From the NCBI RefSeq assembly GCF_018614775.1, contig NZ_JAGGOF010000014.1, positions 1 to 64,000 of the forward strand: a stretch of 64,000 nucleotides of DNA. Direction: 5' to 3'. The stretch is from Pseudomonas fluorescens (GTDB lineage Bacteria > Pseudomonadota > Gammaproteobacteria > Pseudomonadales > Pseudomonadaceae). The notes beneath the pieces were generated by a model, which had not been told where the DNA came from, searched no databases, and saw nothing but the letters and a program-made list of their open reading frames with translations. How positions within the stretch are numbered: the first letter of the stretch is position 1; the number at the start of each line of letters is the position of its first letter. Position numbers and translations under genes: made by a program. Below are positions 1 through 7,798 of this stretch, in pieces.

Positions 1-22
1 ATTACTGACTCATACACCGCAC

Positions 23-45
23 TCGCGAGCAAGCCCGCTCCCACA
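23..45. repeat. REP half-element
   Basis: The sequence reads TCGCGAGCAAGCCCGCTCCCACA, one arm of the GTGGGAGC..GCTCGCGA palindrome that recurs at several other intergenic sites in this window. Only one arm is visible, so it is either a solo REP or the tail of a REPIN cut by the window edge. Confidence 0.75.
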
Positions 46-94
46 TTGGCTTTCTGAGTATCTCTAAATGCTGGTGTTCCGCTCCGGACACTTC

Positions 95-110
95 TGGCAT
101 AACACTTGCT
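95..110 (+). promoter_or_regulatory. sigma-54 (RpoN) type promoter of the fliL operon
   Basis: The sequence TGGCATAACACTTGCT has the GG and GC dinucleotides separated by exactly 10 bases. It matches the TGGCAYR-N4-TTGCW consensus almost fully. It lies about 50 bases upstream of the fliL ATG, a suitable distance for a short leader. In Pseudomonas the fliLMNOPQR-flhB operon is known to depend on RpoN and FleQ, which agrees with this site. No FleQ box was identified. Confidence 0.75.
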
Positions 111-161
111 CCTGCCTTGCCAAGCAACAGTGAAAACCCCGATTAGTGACGGATTATTGGC

Positions 162-665
162 ATGGCGAAGAGTGAAGCAGCAGCTGTAAAAGACCCTGCA
201 ACCAAAGGCAAGCTCAAGATGATCATCCTGATCGTGGTGGGTGTGCTGCTGGCGATCGGCGTGTCTGTGGGGGCTACCTGGTATTTCATGCACAGCGCGC
301 AGAGCAAGCCGGCGGTCGCGGTCGAAGCCGCACCGGTCGGCAAACAGCCGGCCATTTTCGAATCCATGGCGCCCGCTTTCGTGGCCAACTACACCCAGAA
401 CGGTCGGCAGCGCTACATGCAGGTCAGCATCACCCTGATGGGCCGCAACCAGGCCGACCTGGAGGCATTGCGAGTGCACATGCCGCTGATCCGCAATAAC
501 TTGGTGATGCTGTTCTCTGGACAGAGTTTCGACACCCTTGCTACGCCAATCGGCCAGGAAATGCTCCGTCAGAAAGCCACGGCCAGCGTGCAGGAAGTGG
601 CGCAAAAAGAGCTGGGCAAAGTGGTGATCGAACAGTTGCTCTTCACTAACTTCGTATTGCAGTAG
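162..665 (+). CDS. fliL: flagellar basal body-associated protein FliL
   Basis: FliL is a single-pass inner-membrane protein that surrounds the stator near the basal body and supports motor torque. The 167-residue product has a short basic cytoplasmic tail and one transmembrane helix (about residues 19-43, MIILIVVGVLLAIGV). A periplasmic domain follows and ends in the family-typical LLFTNFVLQ. It is the first gene of fliLMNOPQR-flhB, with fliM only 9 bases downstream. The assignment rests on the membrane topology, the C-terminal motif and the fixed gene order; FliL sequences themselves diverge widely. Confidence 0.92.
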   Translation: MAKSEAAAVKDPATKGKLKMIILIVVGVLLAIGVSVGATWYFMHSAQSKPAVAVEAAPVGKQPAIFESMAPAFVANYTQNGRQRYMQVSITLMGRNQADLEALRVHMPLIRNNLVMLFSGQSFDTLATPIGQEMLRQKATASVQEVAQKELGKVVIEQLLFTNFVLQ

Positions 666-674
666 GAACCCGAC

Positions 675-1643
675 ATGGCCGTGCAGGACCTGTTATCCCA
701 GGACGAGATCGACGCGCTGTTGCATGGCGTCGACGACGGCCTGGTGCAGACCGAAAACGCTGCTGAACCGGGCAGCGTCAAAAGCTACGACCTGACCAGC
801 CAGGACCGCATCGTTCGCGGACGCATGCCGACCCTGGAAATGATCAACGAGCGTTTCGCCCGCTACACCCGCATCAGCATGTTCAACATGCTGCGGCGCT
901 CGGCCGACGTCGCCGTCGGCGGCGTGCAGGTGATGAAGTTTGGTGAATACGTGCATTCGCTGTACGTGCCCACCAGCCTCAACCTGGTAAAGATCAAGCC
1001 TTTGCGCGGAACGGCATTGTTCATCCTTGACGCCAAACTGGTGTTCAAGCTGGTGGACAACTTTTTCGGGGGTGATGGTCGTCACGCCAAGATCGAGGGG
1101 CGCGAATTCACCCCGACCGAACTGCGGGTCGTGCGCATGGTGCTGGAACAGGCCTTCATCGACTTGAAGGAGGCCTGGCAGGCGATCATGGAGGTGAACT
1201 TCGAGTACATCAACTCGGAAGTGAACCCGGCCATGGCCAACATCGTCGGCCCGAGCGAAGCCATCGTGGTCTCGACCTTCCACATCGAACTCGATGGCGG
1301 TGGTGGGGACCTGCACGTGACCATGCCGTACTCGATGATCGAGCCGGTGCGCGAAATGCTCGACGCCGGTTTCCAGTCGGACCTCGACGATCAGGACGAA
1401 CGCTGGATCAACGCGTTGCGCCAGGACGTGCTGGACGTCGACGTGCCGATTGGCGCGACGGTCGCCCGGCGTCAACTGCGCCTGCGGGACATCCTGCACA
1501 TGCAGCCGGGAGACATCATCCCTGTCGAAATGCCCGAGGAAATGATCATGCGCGCCAATGGCGTACCGGCCTTCAAGGTCAAGATGGGCTCTCACAAAGG
1601 CAACCTGGCGTTGCAGGTGATCGAGCCGATCGAACGCCGCTGA
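675..1643 (+). CDS. fliM: flagellar motor switch protein FliM
   Basis: FliM forms the middle of the C ring and binds phosphorylated CheY to reverse rotation. The 322-residue product starts with the CheY-binding peptide (residues 5-18, LLSQDEIDALLHGV). A CheC-like middle domain with the GGxG-type segment NFFGGDGR follows. A C-terminal SpoA domain (about 245-320) pairs with FliN. An AGGAA ribosome site lies just before the ATG. The length is normal for Pseudomonas. CheY, its partner, is encoded about 12 kb downstream in the same block. Confidence 0.97.
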   Translation: MAVQDLLSQDEIDALLHGVDDGLVQTENAAEPGSVKSYDLTSQDRIVRGRMPTLEMINERFARYTRISMFNMLRRSADVAVGGVQVMKFGEYVHSLYVPTSLNLVKIKPLRGTALFILDAKLVFKLVDNFFGGDGRHAKIEGREFTPTELRVVRMVLEQAFIDLKEAWQAIMEVNFEYINSEVNPAMANIVGPSEAIVVSTFHIELDGGGGDLHVTMPYSMIEPVREMLDAGFQSDLDDQDERWINALRQDVLDVDVPIGATVARRQLRLRDILHMQPGDIIPVEMPEEMIMRANGVPAFKVKMGSHKGNLALQVIEPIERR

Positions 1644-1713
1644 GCGGTGTCGAAGCTCCAAAGTCTTTCACTGAATTTTACGTTTTGAACCGATTCAAGC
1701 CCGCCGAGGACAC

Positions 1714-2175
1714 ATGATGGCTGACGATATGAATACCCAGGATGACCAGGCGCTGGCCGACGAATGGGCTGCGGCCCTGGAAGAGACCGGCGACGCCGGG
1801 CAGGCCGACATCGATGCGTTGCTGGCGGCCGATACCGGCGCCCACGCCTCCAATCGCCTGCCGATGGAAGAGTTTGGCAGTGTGCCCAGAAACAATGAGC
1901 CAGTGACGCTGGACGGTCCGAACCTGGACGTGATCCTCGACATTCCGGTGTCGATTTCCATGGAAGTCGGCAGTACCGACATCAATATCCGCAACCTGCT
2001 GCAACTCAACCAGGGGTCGGTTATCGAACTGGATCGCCTGGCCGGCGAACCGCTGGATGTTCTGGTCAACGGCACGCTGATCGCTCACGGCGAAGTGGTG
2101 GTGGTCAACGAAAAGTTCGGCATTCGCCTGACGGACGTGATCAGCCCGAGCGAACGCATCAAGAAGCTGCGCTGA
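1714..2175 (+). CDS. fliN: flagellar motor switch protein FliN
   Basis: FliN builds the base of the C ring and docks the FliH export complex. The 153-residue product has an acidic, low-complexity N-terminal extension of about 65 residues followed by a SpoA domain (about 70-150, with LLQLNQGSVIELDRLAGEP). GAGGA precedes two consecutive ATG codons; the first is used here, and a third at 1729 is also possible. The 70-base gap to fliM shows no clear promoter. The fliO start follows the fliN stop directly. Confidence 0.95.
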   Translation: MMADDMNTQDDQALADEWAAALEETGDAGQADIDALLAADTGAHASNRLPMEEFGSVPRNNEPVTLDGPNLDVILDIPVSISMEVGSTDINIRNLLQLNQGSVIELDRLAGEPLDVLVNGTLIAHGEVVVVNEKFGIRLTDVISPSERIKKLR

Positions 2176-2613
2176 GTGAAAGGTTTATTTGCCGCAGCGC
2201 TGATGCTGCCGTTCAGCGTGTGGGCTGCCGAGCCGGTGGCCACTGTTGCCGCCTCGCCGGCTGGAGGCAGCGGCGTGGCCGGGCAACTGGCGCAACTGGT
2301 GATTGGCCTGTTGCTGGTGCTGGGCCTGATCTTTTTTCTTGCCTGGCTGTTGCGCCGTGTGCAACAGGCGGGGCCGGCCGGCAAGGCGCAGGTCATCGAC
2401 ATCGTCGGAACTCGTGCGCTAGGCCCGCGGGACCGGCTGGTACTGGTACAGGTCGGCACTGAGCAGATTCTGCTGGGCCTGAGCCCGGGCACCATTACTG
2501 CATTGCACGTCCTCAAGGAGCCGGTGCAGGTGCCTTCCACCGAACAGGCCACTCCCGAATTTGCCCAGCGCCTCATGGAGTTGCTGGGGAAAGACCAGAA
2601 GGATAAAAAGTAA
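2176..2613 (+). CDS. fliO: flagellar biosynthetic protein FliO
   Basis: FliO is a membrane chaperone that helps assemble the FliP export-gate ring. The 145-residue product starts with GTG immediately after the fliN TGA, so translation is probably coupled. It has a cleavable-looking signal (residues 1-18, ending in VWAAEP). A transmembrane helix (about 36-57, [19 protein letters not shown]) and a cytoplasmic FliO domain with the [14 protein letters not shown] stretch follow. Its stop overlaps the fliP start (TAATG). Confidence 0.93.
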   Translation: MKGLFAAALMLPFSVWAAEPVATVAASPAGGSGVAGQLAQLVIGLLLVLGLIFFLAWLLRRVQQAGPAGKAQVIDIVGTRALGPRDRLVLVQVGTEQILLGLSPGTITALHVLKEPVQVPSTEQATPEFAQRLMELLGKDQKDKK

Positions 2614-3362
2614 TGCCGTTGCGCATTCTGTTGGCGCTGGCCTTGATGCTGGCTACGCCATGGGCATTTGCCGCCGACCCGCTGTCGATTCCGGCGATTA
2701 CCTTGGGTACCAATGCCGCCGGGGCCCAGGAGTACTCGGTCAGCCTGCAGATCCTGCTGATCATGACTGCGCTGAGTTTCATCCCGGCGTTCGTCATGCT
2801 GATGACCAGCTTCACCCGGATCATCATTGTCTTCTCGATCCTGCGCCAGGCCCTGGGCTTGCAGCAGACACCGTCGAACCAGATTCTCACCGGCATGGCA
2901 CTGTTCCTGACCATGTTCATCATGGCCCCGGTGTTCGACCGGGTGAACCAGGATGCGCTGCAACCCTACCTGGCGGAAAAACTCACCGCCCAGGATGCGG
3001 TCGCCAAGGCCGAAGTGCCGATCAAGGATTTCATGCTGGCCCAGACCCGCAGCAGCGACCTGGAGCTGTTCATGCGCTTGTCCAAGCGCACCGACATCGC
3101 CAGTCCCGACCAGGCGCCACTGACCATCCTGGTGCCGGCGTTCGTGACGTCCGAACTGAAAACCGCGTTCCAGATCGGCTTCATGATTTTCATCCCGTTC
3201 CTGATCATCGACCTGGTCGTCGCCAGCGTGTTGATGGCGATGGGTATGATGATGCTGTCGCCACTGATCATTTCCCTGCCGTTCAAGATCATGCTGTTCG
3301 TCCTGGTGGATGGCTGGGCGTTGATCATTGGCACCCTGGCGGGCAGCTTCGGCGGTGTTTAG
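2613..3362 (+). CDS. fliP: flagellar export gate protein FliP
   Basis: FliP forms the pentameric core of the type III export gate with FliQ and FliR. The 249-residue product has a cleavable signal peptide (residues 1-20, ending in AFAAD). The conserved [17 protein letters not shown] segment and four hydrophobic helices follow, including [23 protein letters not shown]. The length and signal peptide are typical of the family. The ATG overlaps the fliO stop by one base. Confidence 0.97.
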   Translation: MPLRILLALALMLATPWAFAADPLSIPAITLGTNAAGAQEYSVSLQILLIMTALSFIPAFVMLMTSFTRIIIVFSILRQALGLQQTPSNQILTGMALFLTMFIMAPVFDRVNQDALQPYLAEKLTAQDAVAKAEVPIKDFMLAQTRSSDLELFMRLSKRTDIASPDQAPLTILVPAFVTSELKTAFQIGFMIFIPFLIIDLVVASVLMAMGMMMLSPLIISLPFKIMLFVLVDGWALIIGTLAGSFGGV

Positions 3363-3385
3363 ACCTTTTCTGCGAGTAGCACACC

Positions 3386-3655
3386 ATGACGCCTGAAGTT
3401 GCGGTAGACCTGTTTCGCGAAGCCCTCTGGCTGACCACCATGATGGTCGCCATCCTGGTGATTCCCAGCCTGCTGGTGGGGCTGCTGGTAGCCATGTTCC
3501 AGGCGGCGACCCAGATCAACGAACAGACCCTGAGCTTCCTGCCGCGCCTGTTGGTCATGCTGGTGACGTTGATTGTCGCCGGGCCCTGGCTGGTGCAAAC
3601 CTTCATGGAATACATCCTGCAGTTGTACGGCAGTATTCCGCAGTTGATCGGTTGA
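3386..3655 (+). CDS. fliQ: flagellar export gate protein FliQ
   Basis: FliQ is a small subunit of the export gate. The 89-residue product has two transmembrane helices (about 16-38 and 52-75) with the family motif ATQINEQTLSFLPRL between them. The length matches the family. It sits between fliP and fliR, with only 4 bases to fliR. Confidence 0.96.
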   Translation: MTPEVAVDLFREALWLTTMMVAILVIPSLLVGLLVAMFQAATQINEQTLSFLPRLLVMLVTLIVAGPWLVQTFMEYILQLYGSIPQLIG

Positions 3656-3659
3656 TCTG

Positions 3660-4442
3660 ATGTCGATGCTCGCACTGACCGACACCCAGATCAGCTCCTG
3701 GGTGGCGGCGTTCGTCCTGCCGTTGTTCCGCGTCACCGCCGTGCTGATGAGCATGCCGGTCTTTGGCACGACCCTGGTGCCCCGGCGCGTGCGCCTGTAC
3801 TTCGCCCTGGCGATCACGGTGGTCATCGCACCCGGGTTGCCACCGATGCCACCTGTCCATGCCCTGGACCTCAGCGCACTGATGCTGGTGGCCGAGCAGA
3901 TCCTAATCGGCAGCTTGCTGGGGTTCTCGTTGCAACTGTTTTTCCAGGCGTTCGTGGTGGCCGGGCAAATCATTTCGATCCAGATGGGCATGGCCTTCGC
4001 GTCCATGGTCGACCCTACCAACGGTGTCAACAGTGCGGTAATCGGGCAGTTCCTGACGATGCTGGTGACCCTGCTGTTCCTGGCCATGAATGGCCACCTG
4101 GTGGTGTTCGAGGTGCTGACCGAAAGCTTTACCACCATGCCGGTGGGCAGCGCCTTGCTGGTCAATCATTTCTGGGAGATCGCCGGCAAGCTTGGTTGGG
4201 TCCTGGGAGCGGCGATGGTGCTGGTATTGCCGGCGATCACCGCGCTGCTGGTGGTCAACATCGCTTTTGGCGTGATGACCCGGGCGGCGCCGCAACTGAA
4301 TATCTTCTCCATTGGCTTCCCGTTGACCCTGGTCCTGGGCATGGTGATCTTCTGGATCACCATAGGCGACATCCTCAACCAGTATCAGCCCCTGGCCACC
4401 GAGGCCTTGCAGCTGCTACGCGACATGGCACAGGCGCGTTGA
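3660..4442 (+). CDS. fliR: flagellar export gate protein FliR
   Basis: FliR is the single-copy gate subunit that completes the FliP5Q4R1 pore. The 260-residue product is strongly hydrophobic with about six membrane segments. It contains the conserved QMGMAFASMVDPTNG stretch and a C-terminal NQYQPLATEAL. The first ATG of the frame is used; a second lies two codons downstream. The flhB ATG follows after 3 bases. Confidence 0.96.
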   Translation: MSMLALTDTQISSWVAAFVLPLFRVTAVLMSMPVFGTTLVPRRVRLYFALAITVVIAPGLPPMPPVHALDLSALMLVAEQILIGSLLGFSLQLFFQAFVVAGQIISIQMGMAFASMVDPTNGVNSAVIGQFLTMLVTLLFLAMNGHLVVFEVLTESFTTMPVGSALLVNHFWEIAGKLGWVLGAAMVLVLPAITALLVVNIAFGVMTRAAPQLNIFSIGFPLTLVLGMVIFWITIGDILNQYQPLATEALQLLRDMAQAR

Positions 4443-4445
4443 ACC

Positions 4446-5582
4446 ATGGCCGAGAGCGAAAGTGGTCAGGACAAGACAGAAGACCCCACGGACAAACGCA
4501 AGCGCGAGTCCCGGGAAAAGGGCGAGATCGCACGCTCCAAGGAACTCAACACCCTGGCGGTGATGTTGGCCGGTGCAGGCAGTCTGCTGATCTATGGAGG
4601 AGGGCTGGCGCATGATCTGCTGGAAATCATGCGCCTGAATTTCTCCCTGCCTCGTGAGGTGCTGCTCAGTCCGGGCGCCATGGTCCAGTACCTGTTGCAA
4701 TCAGGGAAGATTGCGATCATGGCGGTGCAGCCGATCCTGCTTTTTTTATTGCTGGCGGCCATTGTCGGCCCGATTTCCTTGGGGGGGTGGCTGTTTTCAG
4801 GTCAGACCATGGCCCCCAAGTTCAGCCGAATGAACCCGGCCGCGGGCCTCAAGCGCATGTTCTCCACCACCGCGCTAATGGAGTTGCTCAAGGCCCTTGG
4901 AAAATTCTTTCTCGTTCTCTTTGTCGCGTTGACGGTGTTGCACTCAGACATCGATGACTTGCTGCGCATCGCCCACGAGCCGCTGGAACAGGCGATTATC
5001 CACAGCGTGCAACTGGTGGGATGGAGCACCCTGTGGATGGCCTGCGGCCTGATTCTGATCGCAGCCATCGACGTGCCGATCCAGCTTTATCAGAGCAAAC
5101 AGAAGCTGATGATGACCAAGCAGGAAGTGCGCGACGAGTACAAGGACCAGGAGGGCAAGCCGGAGGTCAAGCAGCGCATCCGCCAGTTGCAGCGCGAGGT
5201 CTCCCAGCGCCGGATGATGGCGGCCATCCCGGACGCCGACGTGGTCATCACCAACCCGACCCACTACGCCGTGGCGCTCAAGTACGACCCCGAAAAAGGC
5301 AACGCCCCGGTGCTGCTGGCCAAGGGCAGCGATTTCCTGGCCTTGAAGATCCGCGAGATCGCCGTGGCCAATGAAGTGATGCTGCTCGAATCCCCGGCCT
5401 TGGCGCGATCGATTTACTACTCCACCGAGCTGGACCAGGAAATTCCCGGCGGCCTCTACCTGGCCGTGGCCCAGGTGCTGGCTTATGTCTACCAGATCCG
5501 CCAGCATCGCGCGGGCAAGGGCAAGCGTCCGGAGCCGCTGAAGGACCTGCCGATTCCGCCGGATTTGCGCCGCGATTCCTAA
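4446..5582 (+). CDS. flhB: flagellar export switch protein FlhB
   Basis: FlhB controls the change of export substrate from rod/hook to filament proteins. The 378-residue product has the family N-terminus (SGQDKTEDPTDKRKRESREKG), four transmembrane helices and a cytoplasmic switch domain. The autocleavage motif NPTH is intact at residues 270-273. It is the last gene of the fliL operon. The next gene is on the opposite strand and overlaps its 3' end by 4 bases, tail to tail. A stand-alone copy of the switch domain is encoded at 22345-22674. Confidence 0.97.
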   Translation: MAESESGQDKTEDPTDKRKRESREKGEIARSKELNTLAVMLAGAGSLLIYGGGLAHDLLEIMRLNFSLPREVLLSPGAMVQYLLQSGKIAIMAVQPILLFLLLAAIVGPISLGGWLFSGQTMAPKFSRMNPAAGLKRMFSTTALMELLKALGKFFLVLFVALTVLHSDIDDLLRIAHEPLEQAIIHSVQLVGWSTLWMACGLILIAAIDVPIQLYQSKQKLMMTKQEVRDEYKDQEGKPEVKQRIRQLQREVSQRRMMAAIPDADVVITNPTHYAVALKYDPEKGNAPVLLAKGSDFLALKIREIAVANEVMLLESPALARSIYYSTELDQEIPGGLYLAVAQVLAYVYQIRQHRAGKGKRPEPLKDLPIPPDLRRDS

Positions 5583-7528
5583 GGCGCGGGTGGGCTGGGT
5601 GGCGTCAGGTCTGGCTCCTCCTGGGCTAACGGAATTCTGCTCCACTTGTTGGTTGAAGCAACATATCGAAAGTGAAGGGTGTCGCCTGTTTTAAGCTGCA
5701 GGTCGACCCCTGTTGCCAGGTTGGTACCCTTGACGGTAGCGGTGTAGGTCGCGGTGGAGGTCAGCGTAACCTTGTCATTGTTCCAGGCATTGATGGGAAG
5801 TGTGATTTCCCGGACAAAGTCGCCGTTCCTGAAATGCACCTGGGTCTGTTCGGTGCCGGTATCTGCCATCTGGGCGCCTGCTTGGGCGGCACCGTAGGTG
5901 TGTATGGCCGCCTTTGCCACCTGCCACGAGCCCTGGTTGAACATGAAAAGGTACTTGTCATCCCGCTGGCAGCGATAGACCCTTTCACCGGATCGACGAT
6001 GGATATAGCTGTAGTAACCGGCACTTGATGATATTTCGACATAGCTGTAAGCGGGCGCGGACGTCGGCAGGTTGACGTGTTCCGTCCAATTGCCATCCCC
6101 TGTCTGATACCTGATGAATTTTTCTTCGGCACTTGGAGTGGGGACTGTATCGCCTGAGGTAGCGGGAGAGTAGACAGTTTCGGGCTGCACTACCCACCTC
6201 GATTGGGGAATGTTGTATATAAACAGCACTACATCACCCTGTACCAGGGTGAGGTTGTCGGTTGGAATGTTACTGTTGAATACCTGCAGGGTTATATTCC
6301 ACTGGGCCTTGTTAATGATAAGCAACGTCCCATTGGGTGTTCCATTCACTGGAAGCCTCATCGTGGCCAGCCAATTACCGTCGTACGCCTCCAAAGCAAT
6401 TGCCCGGTGTCCATGAGGTATGTAACCGTTGGAAAGATCCTGGGGCGTGAGAGAAAGGGCGCTGTAGTTCCTGCTCCTGAAACTATTGGCATGAATGCAG
6501 TTGTCGATATGCCGATGACGCAGCGACCAATCCGTATTGATGATATGGAACTTCATGATTGGTGAATCGGCAGCACCCGCTGCAAACCAGTTCATGACGT
6601 CCGGCGACATGTCATCAGGTTGATAAACCTTCGTGTATTTATGCGCCTGGATGGACCGTAATTCATAGTCAGGCTTGACCTCGTTGCCCACCCGATCGAT
6701 GAAACTCTTCAGTTCGCTGCTGGAGGGCGTGTCCTTGCCGATCCAGCGCTGATTGACCCCTGGCCAGAACAGCGGATCTCGCTGGCTGCTGTTGTAGGCA
6801 ATCACGACGTTCTTCTGCAAGGCCCACAATTGCCTGAGTACCAGTACGTTCCACTTTGGTTCGATCAGTCTGCTGCCGAGCCAGTTTTTTATGATCGTGG
6901 CCAATTCCCGATGCGCCGCGTCGGTAAAATTCTTGAATTGATGGAAGTCGAGAATAACCACTTCTTGGCTGTGGGCGGTGTAGAGGTTGGTAGCGGCTTG
7001 AAGGCAGTCGCCTTCGATGGTTCTTTTGGAGTCCAAGCCATGGAATATCGAGAATCTTCTACGGTCTCCCAGGGGGTAACCCCAGGAGAATTGGACTCTC
7101 AGGTCAAGCACCCGGATGCCTGTATGTAGTTGACTGTGAGGCGATACGTCTTGGCAGGTATCGTAGCTGTTGGAGTAGGGCGCCTGTTTATCCATCGCCG
7201 AGTTGTGGGTGCCTGGCAGGATCATTTCATCAATGCGCAGGCTCCCGGTGGCGCCCGGGTAATAGCCCATCCAGTTGGGTCGGACGTTATTGAACGGCGA
7301 GCAGATACCGCCGTTGACGTTGCCGTTCGGGCACCAGCCGGTCCTGGGCGTTGGAAGCGGTTCATCCCCTGGAGCAGGATCACAGCGGGTCGGCAGCTCG
7401 GTGTCGGGGTATCCCTCATTGGCATAAGGAGCGAACTGCGGGGGCACATAAGGCTTCAATACACCGTGTTCGTCCAGGTCGTCGGGATGCACGCCCATTT
7501 GCTCGGCAAGGGCAGTATTGTCGGTCAT
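5579..7528 (-). CDS. PI-PLC X-domain-like protein with three C-terminal beta-rich repeats
   Basis: The 649-residue product resembles bacterial phosphatidylinositol-specific phospholipase C. The X-domain signs are LPGTHNSA (H108), the GIRVLDLRV strand (R139) and FHGLD (H163), matching the two catalytic histidines and the arginine of the family. The C-terminal half holds three repeats of about 85 residues (near 375-450, 470-540 and 555-630). Each has a (D)GNW/NGDF start, an LP turn and a late F-Y-x(5)-W or similar. These may be a carbohydrate- or lipid-binding module. No signal peptide is evident. The start at 7528 was chosen because GGTGGAG lies 8 bases upstream; the frame is open to 7585. The gene separates flhB from flhA, is reversed relative to both and has visibly lower GC. 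Substrate and export route are unknown. Confidence 0.75.
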   Translation of the reverse strand: MTDNTALAEQMGVHPDDLDEHGVLKPYVPPQFAPYANEGYPDTELPTRCDPAPGDEPLPTPRTGWCPNGNVNGGICSPFNNVRPNWMGYYPGATGSLRIDEMILPGTHNSAMDKQAPYSNSYDTCQDVSPHSQLHTGIRVLDLRVQFSWGYPLGDRRRFSIFHGLDSKRTIEGDCLQAATNLYTAHSQEVVILDFHQFKNFTDAAHRELATIIKNWLGSRLIEPKWNVLVLRQLWALQKNVVIAYNSSQRDPLFWPGVNQRWIGKDTPSSSELKSFIDRVGNEVKPDYELRSIQAHKYTKVYQPDDMSPDVMNWFAAGAADSPIMKFHIINTDWSLRHRHIDNCIHANSFRSRNYSALSLTPQDLSNGYIPHGHRAIALEAYDGNWLATMRLPVNGTPNGTLLIINKAQWNITLQVFNSNIPTDNLTLVQGDVVLFIYNIPQSRWVVQPETVYSPATSGDTVPTPSAEEKFIRYQTGDGNWTEHVNLPTSAPAYSYVEISSSAGYYSYIHRRSGERVYRCQRDDKYLFMFNQGSWQVAKAAIHTYGAAQAGAQMADTGTEQTQVHFRNGDFVREITLPINAWNNDKVTLTSTATYTATVKGTNLATGVDLQLKTGDTLHFRYVASTNKWSRIPLAQEEPDLTPPSPPAP

Positions 7529-7721
7529 GACCAGTCTCCACCATCTGTTGTGGCGGCTTGAGTGGCGCCACAACTGCTTGAACATTCATTCAATACCCCG
7601 CGGGGCGTCCCGACCACTCTCAGAACTGTCAGGTTGACATCCCGCTATTTTGGTGGCTGCTGCATTCGCGATTACCTGTTCGGTCCCCGCACTTCGACTC
7701 AATTTTCCGTTGCCGGCAAAG

Positions 7722-7738
7722 TTGGACGGTTTTTTGCA
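7722..7738 (+). promoter_or_regulatory. candidate sigma-54 promoter of flhA
   Basis: TTGGACGGTTTTTTGCA has GG and GC separated by exactly 10 bases, with TTGC at the -12 element. The CAC after GG is replaced by ACG, so it is weaker than the fliL site. It lies about 60 bases before the flhA start. In Pseudomonas flhA is transcribed as its own RpoN-dependent unit. The rest of the 270-base gap (7529-7798) must also hold the promoter of the divergent PI-PLC-like gene, but no clear sigma-70 elements were found there. Confidence 0.5.
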
Positions 7739-7798
7739 AAAGCAGGTCCAGGACGCTGCCGGCGTCAAAAGTTTGCTTCACAGGAACGGGGAATATTG

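Noticed and set aside
7562..7798. Upstream extension of the flhA frame
   Set aside because: Its composition is unlike FlhA, it contains the sigma-54 type promoter, and family length and ribosome site support a start at 7799.
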